A stretch of 64,000 nucleotides of DNA from Saccharothrix violaceirubra (GTDB lineage Bacteria > Actinomycetota > Actinomycetes > Mycobacteriales > Pseudonocardiaceae). Of this stretch, positions 54,901-63,400 are shown piece by piece. Both the position numbers and the translations under genes were made by a program. The number at the start of each line of letters is the position of its first letter. Within the stretch, counting starts at the first letter, position 1. The stretch is from NCBI RefSeq assembly GCF_014203755.1, contig NZ_JACHJS010000001.1:4960001-5024000 (forward strand), in the 5' to 3' direction. The notes below the pieces were generated by a model that was not told the DNA's origin, searched no databases, and saw nothing but the letters and a program-made list of their open reading frames with translations.

Positions 54901-57900
54901 GTCGGCGTGCCGTGGATCGGGTGGATGCTCGTGCCGACCGACGCCTCGGTCGGACCGTACTCGTTGATCAGCCGGCAGTCCGGCGACAGCTCCTGCCAGC
55001 GCCGCACGGTCGTGCGGGTCAGCGGCTCACCGGCGACGACGAGCACGTCGGCGAGGTGCGTGCCGGCCGGGACCTGCGACGCGATCACGTCGAGGTGGCC
55101 GGGCGTGAGCTTGATGAACCCGAACGGTCCGGCTTCCAGCAGCAGCGCGCCCAGGTCGGCCAGGTCGAGGTCCTGCGGCAGGAACGCGACCCGGTGGCCG
55201 GTGACCAGCGGCGCGTACAGGTTGGGCACCACGAGGTCGAACGCGACCGAGGAGAACACCGGAGCGCCGCCCTCGCCGGCCAGCTCGTCCGCCGCCCAGC
55301 GGACGTGGTTGGCCAGGCCCCGGTGGCTGATCTGCACACCCTTGGGGCGGCCGGTCGAGCCCGACGTGAAGATCACGTAGGCGAGGTTCTCCTCGTCCAC
55401 GGCCACGTCCGGCTTGGTGTCCGGCCGGTCGGCGAAGGCCTCGCGGTCCAGCAGCACGGTCGGCACGCCGGGCACGGTGTGCTTGGACTCGGTCACGGCC
55501 ACGACCGCGCCCGAGTCCGTGACGACGGCCTCGACGCGCTCCACCGGGTAGCTCGGGTCGAGCGGCACATAGGCACCGCCCGCCTTCCACGTGGCCAGCA
55601 GCGCGGTCATCAGGGCCGGGCCGCGGTCGACGAGCACCGCGACGACCGACTCCGTGCCGACGCCCTGGTCGCGCAGGTGGTGGGCCAGCCGGTTCGCGGC
55701 CCGGTCCAGCTCGGCGTAGGTCGTGCTCTCGCCCTTGTAGGTGATCGCGACGGCGTCCGGCGTGCGGGCGGCCTGCGCCTCGAACCCGTCGAGCACCGAG
55801 CCCGCGAAACCCTCGACGACCACGTCCGGCTGCGCGAGCACGGACCGCCGCTCGGCCTCGGGCAGCGGCACGACCCTCGGGTCGCCCTGCGGGTCGGCGG
55901 CCATGGCCGTGAAGACCTCGCGGTACAGCGCGCCGATCCGCTCGACGTTCGCGCGGTCGAAGTGCGCGCTGTTGGCCATGAGGAACACGTGGCCCAGGCG
56001 GGCGAGCACGGCGAGCGGGAACTCGGTCGGGCTGTCGTCGATGCTGGCCGCGTAGTCCACGAGTTCGCGGTCGACCATGGTGAAGTCGTGGAAGCTGAAC
56101 CGGACGTCGAGCAGCCGCTCGCCGCCGCCCAGCTCCTGCTGGATCACCGGCATCGGGAACCGGCGGTGCGGCCACACCTCGGCCTCCTGCGCGAACACCG
56201 CGCCGACCAGGTCGCGCCACGTGCGGGCGGTCCGGTCGTGGTGGAACGGCAGGCTGTTGAGGAACATGCCGTACACGCGCTCGGCGCCGAGCACCTCGGG
56301 CCGGCCGTGCAGGACCAGGCCGCTCAGGAAGCTCTCCTGCTCGGTGAGCCTGCTCAGCACGGTGAAGTGCGCGGCGAGCACGACGCTCTTGAGCGACGCG
56401 CCCGCGCTCGCGGCCAGGTCGCGCAGCTTCGGCTCCAGGTCCACGAACGGCACCGCGTGCGTGACCGTGTGCGGCTCGACCGAGGGGTCGCCCCAGCCGG
56501 TCGGCACGGCGAACCGGGGGTAGGTGTCGACCACCGAACCCCAGTAGGCGCGGTCGTCGGGCGAGTCCAGCGACGCCAGCTCGGCGGCGATGAAGTCCGC
56601 GTAGCGCAGGTCGGGCACCTCGACGGCGGCCGGTGCGCCCGTGTCGCGGATCTGCCGGTAGCAGTCGAGGACGTCCATCAGCAGCGTGTGGTGCGTCCAG
56701 CCCTCGATCACCGCGTGGCACTCGGTGATGGTGAACCACCAGACGTTCCCGTCGGCCTCGTGCGCGCCGATCCGGACCAGCGACTTCTCGGCCAGGTCGA
56801 ACGGGTTCGCGCGCTCGTGCGCCACGAACTCGCGCACGGCCGCGTCCACGCCCTCGTCGTCCAGGCCGCGCACGTCGAAGTGCTCGACGCCCATGGCGGC
56901 GTCCTCGTGCACGATCTGCATGGGTACCGAGTAGCCGTCGATGTCGATGCTCGTGCGCAACACCTGGTGCCGCGAGGAGATCACGCGGGCGGCCTCGCGC
57001 AGTGCGTCGGCGTCGAACGGCGCGTCGTCGCGGACCCGGAACGACGTGGCGTTGTGGTACGCCGCGCGCTCGCCCGAGGTCAGCATCTCCACGACCATGC
57101 CGGTCTGGATCTTCGACAGCGGGTAGGCGTCCACGACACCCTCGGGCAGGCGTGCCCGGTCGGTGTCGGAGATCAGCTCGAACGGCTGGACGCGGCGGTC
57201 GAACACGCGCTCCTCGCGGGTGTCGACCAGCGCGGACAGCGCCGCGACCGAGCGGTTCTCGAACACGTCGCGCACGGCGACGTCGACACCGGCGGCACGC
57301 AGCCGGCCGACGAGCGCCACGGCGGTCATCGAGTTGCCGCCCAGGTCGAAGAAGCTGTCGCCGGCACCGACGCGGTCGATGTTCAGCAGGTCGCCGAACA
57401 GGCTCGCGATGCGCTCCTGGGTCGGCCCCTCCGGCGGCAGGTACGCGGCCTTGGCCAGCGCGTCGTCGGTCGGCGCGGGCAGCGCGCGCTTGTCCAGCTT
57501 GCCGTTGTTGGTCAACGGCAGGCGTTCGAGCACCACGATCGCGGCGGGCACCATGTACTCGGGCAGCCGGGCACCGATGAACTCGCGCACCTCGCGGGGC
57601 GACGGCTGCGCACCGGCCTCGGGCACGACGTAGCCGACGATCCGGCGGTCGCCCGGCACGTCCTCGCGCAGCAGCACGGCACCGTCGAGCACACCGGGGG
57701 ACGAGGTCAGCACGGCCTCGATCTCGCCCAGCTCGATCCGGAAACCGCGCACCTTGACCTGGTCGTCGATGCGGCCCAGGAACTCCAGGCTGCCGTCCGG
57801 GTTGCGCCGCGCGAGGTCGCCGCTGCGGTACAGCCGCTGCCCGGCCACGAACGGGTCCGGTACGAACCGCTCGGCGGTCAACGCCGGGCGGTTGAGGTAA

Positions 57901-60443
57901 CCGGAGGCCACACCCGGACCGCCGACGTGGATCTCGCCCGGGACGCCGACCGGCACGAGGTTGCCGTTCGGGTCGTACAGGTGCACGCGCAGGTCGGCCA
58001 GCGGCACGCCGACCGGGTTGCGCCAGCCGTCGGCCACGTCGGCGGCCGTGACCTCGTAGTACGTGGTGTGCACGGTCGTCTCGGTGATGCCGTACATGTT
58101 GAGCAGCTTGGGCCCGGCGGTGCCGAAGCGGTCGACCCACGGCCGCAGCTCGCCCATCTCCAGCTTCTCGCCCGCGAAGACCACGGCGCGCAGGCGCAGC
58201 GCGTCCAGGCGCGGGTCGTCCGCCTCGGCGAGGTTGACCAGGCCCTTGAACGCCGACGGCGTCTGGTTGAGCACCGTGACGTCGTGCTCCAGCAACAGGT
58301 CCAGGAAGTCCTCGGGCGAACGCGTGACCGACTGCGGCACGACGACGAGCTTGCCGCCGTAGAGCAACGCGCCCCACATCTCCCACACGGACACGTCGAA
58401 CGCGTAGGAGTGGAACAGCGGCCACACGTCGTCCGGGCTGAACGCGTAGTGCCGGTGGCCCGCGTAGAGCAGGCGGGCCACGTTGCGGTGCGTCAAGCAC
58501 ACGCCCTTGGGGCGGCCGGTGGAGCCCGACGTGTAGATCACGTAGATCGGGTCGTCGGCGCCGGTCCCGAGGTCCACATCGGACTCTTCGTGCGCCGCGA
58601 TCGCCGGGTCGCCGTGCACGACGCGCGTGCCCTCGGAGAACTCCGCGACGACGTCCCGGGTGGCGGCGTCGGTGATCACGACGGTCGTGCCCGCGTCCTC
58701 GACCATGAACCGCAGCCGGTCCACCGGCACGGCCGGGTCCAGCGGCAGGTACGCGGCACCGGCCTTGAGCACGCCCAGGATCGACACCAGCACGTCCGCC
58801 GAGCGCGGCAGGCAGATGCCCACCAGCGACCCCGGCGTGACGCCGACGGAGACCAGGTGGCGGGCCAGCCGGTTCGCGCGGGCGTTCAGCTCGCCGTACG
58901 ACAGCACCTCGTCGCCGAACACCACGGCGGGCGAGGTCGGCGCCGCGGCGGCACGGGCCGCGAACAGCGCGTGCACGCCCTGGTCGACGGTGAACGAGAG
59001 GTCGACCTCGGAGCGCACGAGCAGGTCGCGCTCGGCCGCGTCGACGAACTCCAGCTCGGACACGCGCGACTCGGACGCGGCGATCACCGCGTCCAGCAGG
59101 CCGAGGTAGTGGCCGGCGAGCCGCTCCACGGTCGTCCGGTCGAACAGCGCGGTCGCGTACTCCAGCTCCAGGCGCAGCGCGCCGTCGCGGCTCTGCTTGA
59201 CCAGGGCGGTCAGGTCGAACCGGGACACCTGCGAGGGCAGGTCGAGCGGCGAGACCTCCAGGCCCGGCAGCGCGAACAGGTCGTCCTGCGCCTCGTGCAG
59301 CGTGAACGCCACCTGGAACAGCGGCGTGCGGGACATGTCGCGCTGCGGCTGGAGTTCGTCGACCAGGCGGGCGAACGGCACCTCCTGGTGGTCGAACGCC
59401 TCGTAGACGGCGGTCCGCGTGTCGCCGAGCAGCTCGGCGAACGTGGTCGCGGGCGTCCAGCGGGTGCGCACGACCAGGCTGTTGATGCCGTAGCCGATCA
59501 GGCGCTGGAGTTCGGGCCGGGTGCGGCCGGACACCATCGTGCCGACCGCGACGTCCGTGCGACCGGTGTAGCGGGAGAGCAGGGCCTGGAACGCCGACAG
59601 CAGCACCACGAACTCGGTGACGCCGTAGCGCTTGGCCAGCTCGCGCACGCCCTGGGCGGTCGCCTCGGGCACGGACTGCCCGTGCACGGCGCCGCGCCAG
59701 TCCCGCGCCGCCGGGCGCTGCCGGTCGGTCGGCAGGTCCAGCGGTTCGAGGTCGACGAGCTGCTTGCCCCAGTAGTCGAGGTGGCGGCGGTGCGCGACCT
59801 CGGACCGTTCCCGCTCCCACGACGCGTAGTCGGCGAACTGCACGGCCGGGGGCGCCACCGCGGGCGGCAGCTTCTCCACCGCCGCGCCGTAGCCCTCGCG
59901 TAGTTCGTCCGCGAACACGCCGAACGACCAGGCGTCCCACGCGATGTGGTGGAACACGGCCACGAACACGTGCGAGTCGTCCGCCACGCGGATCAGCTCG
60001 GCCCGGACCGGCCACTCGCGCTCCAGGTCGAACCCGGTGCGGGCGGCGCGGTCCACGTGGTCGAGCACGGCGACGGGGTTGCCGTCCACGTCGTGCACGG
60101 GCAGGTCGATCACGCCGGGCTCGTCGACGACCTGCACGGCCTTGTCGTCGACCAGGGCGTAGCGGGTGCGCAGCACCTCGTGGCGGGACACGATCCCGGC
60201 CCACGCGGCACGCAGCGCGTCGACGTCCAGCGCGCCCTTGATCCGCAGGGCGACCGGGATCAGGTACTCGGCGCTGCCCGGGTCGAGCCGACCGAGGAAC
60301 CACATCTGCTGCTGGCCGTAGGACAGCGGCAGGTCACCCGACCGGTCGGCACGCGGGATCACCGCCCGCTTGGCCGACCGGCCCTGTTCGAGGCGGCGAC
60401 GCAGCAGTTCCGCGCGCCCGGCCTCGATCTCGCTCGTCGTCAC
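51984..60443 (-). CDS. NRPS2: C-A-T-C-A-T-T-T-T-C synthetase with four tandem carrier domains
   Basis: A 2819-residue protein starting at GTG 60443 in a GTGA overlap with NRPS1. Domains: C1 (about 35-460, HHIAWDA with His165/166); A1 (about 490-990, code D-V-W-N-V-A-M-V-H-K, Thr-like); T1 with Ser1038 (LGGNSMTAV); C2 (about 1105-1530, ECHAVIEGW); A2 (about 1560-2030, code D-L-P-K-V-A-E-V-G-K, Asn-like); four carriers T2-T5 (2041 to about 2350; Ser2074, 2153, 2231 and 2309 in AVGGHSIRAV each); C3 (about 2365-2790, VCHAITEGW). C2 and C3 keep the second His but have Glu for Asp in HHxxxDG. It ends in C3, which must act with the A-T of NRPS3. There is no epimerase. The short docking-like start (MTTSEIEAGRAELLRRRLEQ) may link to NRPS1. 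Confidence 0.93.
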   Translation of the reverse strand: MTTSEIEAGRAELLRRRLEQGRSAKRAVIPRADRSGDLPLSYGQQQMWFLGRLDPGSAEYLIPVALRIKGALDVDALRAAWAGIVSRHEVLRTRYALVDDKAVQVVDEPGVIDLPVHDVDGNPVAVLDHVDRAARTGFDLEREWPVRAELIRVADDSHVFVAVFHHIAWDAWSFGVFADELREGYGAAVEKLPPAVAPPAVQFADYASWERERSEVAHRRHLDYWGKQLVDLEPLDLPTDRQRPAARDWRGAVHGQSVPEATAQGVRELAKRYGVTEFVVLLSAFQALLSRYTGRTDVAVGTMVSGRTRPELQRLIGYGINSLVVRTRWTPATTFAELLGDTRTAVYEAFDHQEVPFARLVDELQPQRDMSRTPLFQVAFTLHEAQDDLFALPGLEVSPLDLPSQVSRFDLTALVKQSRDGALRLELEYATALFDRTTVERLAGHYLGLLDAVIAASESRVSELEFVDAAERDLLVRSEVDLSFTVDQGVHALFAARAAAAPTSPAVVFGDEVLSYGELNARANRLARHLVSVGVTPGSLVGICLPRSADVLVSILGVLKAGAAYLPLDPAVPVDRLRFMVEDAGTTVVITDAATRDVVAEFSEGTRVVHGDPAIAAHEESDVDLGTGADDPIYVIYTSGSTGRPKGVCLTHRNVARLLYAGHRHYAFSPDDVWPLFHSYAFDVSVWEMWGALLYGGKLVVVPQSVTRSPEDFLDLLLEHDVTVLNQTPSAFKGLVNLAEADDPRLDALRLRAVVFAGEKLEMGELRPWVDRFGTAGPKLLNMYGITETTVHTTYYEVTAADVADGWRNPVGVPLADLRVHLYDPNGNLVPVGVPGEIHVGGPGVASGYLNRPALTAERFVPDPFVAGQRLYRSGDLARRNPDGSLEFLGRIDDQVKVRGFRIELGEIEAVLTSSPGVLDGAVLLREDVPGDRRIVGYVVPEAGAQPSPREVREFIGARLPEYMVPAAIVVLERLPLTNNGKLDKRALPAPTDDALAKAAYLPPEGPTQERIASLFGDLLNIDRVGAGDSFFDLGGNSMTAVALVGRLRAAGVDVAVRDVFENRSVAALSALVDTREERVFDRRVQPFELISDTDRARLPEGVVDAYPLSKIQTGMVVEMLTSGERAAYHNATSFRVRDDAPFDADALREAARVISSRHQVLRTSIDIDGYSVPMQIVHEDAAMGVEHFDVRGLDDEGVDAAVREFVAHERANPFDLAEKSLVRIGAHEADGNVWWFTITECHAVIEGWTHHTLLMDVLDCYRQIRDTGAPAAVEVPDLRYADFIAAELASLDSPDDRAYWGSVVDTYPRFAVPTGWGDPSVEPHTVTHAVPFVDLEPKLRDLAASAGASLKSVVLAAHFTVLSRLTEQESFLSGLVLHGRPEVLGAERVYGMFLNSLPFHHDRTARTWRDLVGAVFAQEAEVWPHRRFPMPVIQQELGGGERLLDVRFSFHDFTMVDRELVDYAASIDDSPTEFPLAVLARLGHVFLMANSAHFDRANVERIGALYREVFTAMAADPQGDPRVVPLPEAERRSVLAQPDVVVEGFAGSVLDGFEAQAARTPDAVAITYKGESTTYAELDRAANRLAHHLRDQGVGTESVVAVLVDRGPALMTALLATWKAGGAYVPLDPSYPVERVEAVVTDSGAVVAVTESKHTVPGVPTVLLDREAFADRPDTKPDVAVDEENLAYVIFTSGSTGRPKGVQISHRGLANHVRWAADELAGEGGAPVFSSVAFDLVVPNLYAPLVTGHRVAFLPQDLDLADLGALLLEAGPFGFIKLTPGHLDVIASQVPAGTHLADVLVVAGEPLTRTTVRRWQELSPDCRLINEYGPTEASVGTSIHPIHGTPTVDVLPIGKPLPGLTMYVLDARMHPVPIGVVGELYVGGTGVARGYAGQPAMTAERFLPNPFGPGRLYKSGDRVRRAADGTVEFLGRVDDQVKIRGYRVEPGEVRNVLLDHPSVSDAAVIADGTGNDVRLLGYVVSDVDGEELRRFCATRVPEYMVPAAVVRLTAIPLNANGKIDRRALPSVEEAAAEVRSSEPRTALERQIAEVWCKVLERSSVGVHDDFFAVGGHSIRAVAVVGALRAAGVEVGVQEVFRNRTIAELAEAISGVPVQEDAPRTPLETQIAEVWCRVLDLPSVGVHDDFFAVGGHSIRAVAVVGALRAAGVEVGVQDVFRHRTIAELAEAISGVPAVGGPRTPLEAQIAEVWRKVLDLPSVGIHDDFFAVGGHSIRAVAVVGALRAAGVEVGVQDVFRNRTIAELAEAISGAPAVGGPRTALETQIAEVWRKVLELPSVGVHDDFFAVGGHSIRAVAVVGALRAAGITVGVQDVFRHRTIAELAEAISGESAETVPGERLVEPFALLSAEDRAALPGGLADAYPLSRVQLGMVVEMLSDPTVNRYHNCQSFRVNDTTPFDVDALRRAAAKLVARHEVLRSAIHLEDYSTPLQLVHEHAELSVSARDLRDLDQAGKENAMREFVAHERATLFDLRTAPLERITVHVDGDDGWWLSVTVCHAITEGWSQRLVVGELLALYRAERDGGDAGLPALPAVRYADFIAAEQKSLASEETAEYWTSVVTGLPKFTLPEAWAGAPGASYILPVAFADLRTDLERLGAAAGAPFKSVLLGAHLAVLSRLGADGGFHSGLVSDSRPAVEGVERVPGMYLNTVPIAFEGRATTWRELVSGVFETETALWPHRTLPMPAIAALAGPGRLLDVMFSYRDFDAAETDLDGQSGQGGIGVGEGAGEGANEFPLAVSTVPGHLALTVDPSYVAPEHGRWLADLYRRVLEAMAADPDGDATAELAADDVPDWNDTAVEW
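53400..54323 (-). repeat. four near-identical tandem carrier-domain repeats within NRPS2
   Basis: Units begin at 54323, 54086, 53852 and 53618 (minus strand) and are 237, 234, 234 and about 220 bases long. The phosphopantetheine Ser codons lie at 54224, 53987, 53753 and 53519. The units share nearly all residues from DDFFAVGGHSIRAVAVVGAL through TIAELAEAISG, and differ mainly in linkers (PVQEDAP, PAVGGP, PAVGGP) and at a few positions such as VFRNR/VFRHR. Confidence 0.95.
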
Positions 60444-63400
60444 GACGTGAACCCCTTGTCGTCCGCCGAGTGCGCGAGCACCTCGGCATCGGTCATGTGC
60501 TCGATCTCGGCGCGGATCGCGTCCTCGACGGCCTGCGCGAGCCGGGCCACGGTCGGGTGCTCGAACACCTGGCGCACGGTGAACTCCAGCGCGAACTCCT
60601 CGCCGATCAGCGAGGTGAGCCGCACCGCGAGGATCGAGTTGCCGCCGATCTCGAAGAAGCTGTCGCCGGCGCCCACGCGGTCGACGCCGAGCAGCTCGGA
60701 GATCAGGTCGGCGATGCGCTCCTCCACCACGCCGGCGGGGGCGACGAAGTCGACCCTGGCCAGCGCGTCGTCGGTGGGTGCGGGCAGTGCGCGCTTGTCC
60801 AGCTTGCCGTTGTTGGTCAGCGGCAGGCGTTCGAGCACGACGAGCGCGGCGGGCACCATGTAGTCCGGCAGTCGGACGCCGACGAAGTCGCGCAGTTCGC
60901 GCGGCGACACGTCCGCACCCGCGGCGGGCACGACGTAGCCGACGATCCGGCGGTCGCCGGGCGTGTCCTCGCGCAGCACGACGGCCGCGTCGCGCACGCC
61001 GGGCGCGTCGGCGAGGACGGCCTCGATCTCGCCCAGCTCGATCCGGAAGCCCCGGATCTTGATCTGGTCGTCGATGCGGCCCAGGAACTCCAGGCTGCCG
61101 TCCGGGTTGCGCCGGGCCAGGTCACCGCTGCGGTACAGCCGCTGACCGGGCGCGTACGGGTCGGGCACGAACTTCTCGGCGGTGAGCGCCGGGCGGTTCA
61201 GGTACCCGTCGGCCACGCCGGGGCCGCCGACGTGGATCTCGCCGGGGACACCGACCGGCACCAGGCGGCCGTGCCGGTCGTACAGGTGCACGCTCAGGTC
61301 CGCGAGCGGCACGCCGACCGGGTTGAGCCAGCCGTTCTCGACGTCCTCGCGCGTCACCTCGTAGTACGTGGTGTGCACGGTCGTCTCGGTGATGCCGTAC
61401 ATGTTGACCAGCTTGGGCGCGGAGGTGCCGAACAGCTCGACCCACGGCCGCAGCTCGCCCATCTCCAGCTTCTCGCCGCCGAACGTGACGGCGCGCAGCC
61501 TGAGGTCCCGCAGGCGCGGGTCCCCGGCGGCGGCCAGGTTGACCAGCCCCTTGAACGCCGACGGCGTCTGGTTGAGCACCGTGACGCCGTGCTCCACCAA
61601 CAGGTCCAGGAACTCGTCCGGCGAGCGGGTGACCGACTGCGGCACGACGACGAGCTTGCCGCCGTAGAGCAGCGAGCCCCACATCTCCCACACGGACATG
61701 TCGAACGCGTAGGAGTGGAACAGCGTCCAGACGTCGTCCGGGCTGAACGCGTACTCGGCATGACAGGCGTGCATCAGACGCGCGACGTTGCGGTGCGTCA
61801 GGCGCACGCCCTTGGGCCGGCCCGTGGAACCGGACGTGTAGATCACGTAGATCGGGTCGTCGACGCCCGTTCCGTTGTCCACATCGGACGCGTCATGCGC
61901 GGCGATGGCGGCGGCCTGGCGCTCGTCGTCCAGGACGACCCGGACCCCGGTGAAGAAGTCCGTCGCCACGGCGGCGTGCGTGAGGACCACGGACACGTCC
62001 GCGTCCTCGACCATGAACTTCAGCCGCTCGTCGGGCACGGCCGGGTCGAGCGGCAGGTACGCGGCACCCGCCTTGAGCACGCCCAGGACCGACACGAGCA
62101 GGTCGTCGGTGCGCGGCTGGCAGATGCCCACCAGCGACCCCGGCGTGACGCCGACCGAGACCAGGTGGCGGGCCAGCCGGTTCGCGCGCTCGTTCAGCTC
62201 GCGGTACGACAGCACCTCGTCGCCGAACACCAGCGCGGTCGAGTGCGGGAACCGGGCGGCGGACTCGGCGAACACGGCGTGCAGGCCGCGGTCGACCGCG
62301 TAGCCGGGGTCCGCCGGCCGGGCCACGAGCAGCGCGTGCTCGGCCTCGTCGAGGAATTCCAAGGCGGACAGGCGCTTCCCGGCGTCGGCGGTGGCCGCCT
62401 CGACCAGGCCGAGGAAGTGCCCGACGAACCGCTCGACCGTGGACCGGTCGAACAGCGCCGCCGCGTACTCCAGGTAGCCGGTCACGCCGCCGTCGCCACG
62501 CCGCTGCATCAGCAGCGTGAGGTCGGTCTTGGCCACCCGCCACGCGTCGGCGAACTCGTCCACGTCGGACGCGTCGTCGGTGGTGCCGGTCAGCCCTTCC
62601 TCGTGGAAGTCGAACGACACCTGGTAGAGCGGCGTGCGGGACAGGTCGCGCGGCACGTCGAGCGCGTCCACGACCCGGTCGAACGGCGCGACCTGGTGGG
62701 CGAACGCGCCGCGTGCGGCGTCGCGGACGCGGACCAGCGCGTCGGCGAACGTCGGGTCGTCGCCCAGGTCGCCGCGCACGACGACCGAGTTGAGGAAGAA
62801 CCCGACCAGGTCGGCCAGTTCGGGCCGGTCGCGACCGGCGACCGGGCTGCCGACCGCGATGTCGCCCTGGTCGGTGTAGCGGGCCAGCAGGACCATGTAG
62901 CAGGCGAGGAACGCCATGTAGGGCGTGGCGCCCTGACGGCGGCCGAGGTCGGCCAGGCGGTTCGCCAGCGCGGGCGGCACGTCGAACGCGACCATGCCGC
63001 CGCGCGCGTCGCGCTCGGCGGGCCGGGGCCGGTCCGTGGACAGCTCCAGCGGCCCCAGGCCCGCCAGGTTCGCCCGCCAGTACGCCAGGTCCCGCTCGAC
63101 CTGCTCGCCGGTCACGTGCTCGTGCTGCCACAACGCGAAGTCCGCGTAGTGCAGGCCGACCGCGGGCAGGTCCGGCTCGCGGTCGCCCTGGTGCGCCGCG
63201 ATCAGCTCGCGCAGCTCGCGTTCGAGCACCACGCTGGACCAGCCGTCGCACGCGATGTGGTGCACGGTCAGCAGCAGCAACGACTCGTCGTCGGAGACCG
63301 GCATGAGCAGCGCCCGCCACAGCGGGCCGCCGGCCAGGTCGAACCCGCGCGAGAGCTGGGCCCGGACCTGGTCGAGCCGGTGCGGCTCGTCGCCCTCGAC

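Noticed and set aside
51936..59903. A continuous open frame of more than 2600 codons on the plus strand opposite NRPS2
   Set aside because: It is antisense to a fully recognisable NRPS; the translation is rich in Arg, His, Gln, Val and Asp without domain motifs, as expected from GC-biased third positions of the true gene.
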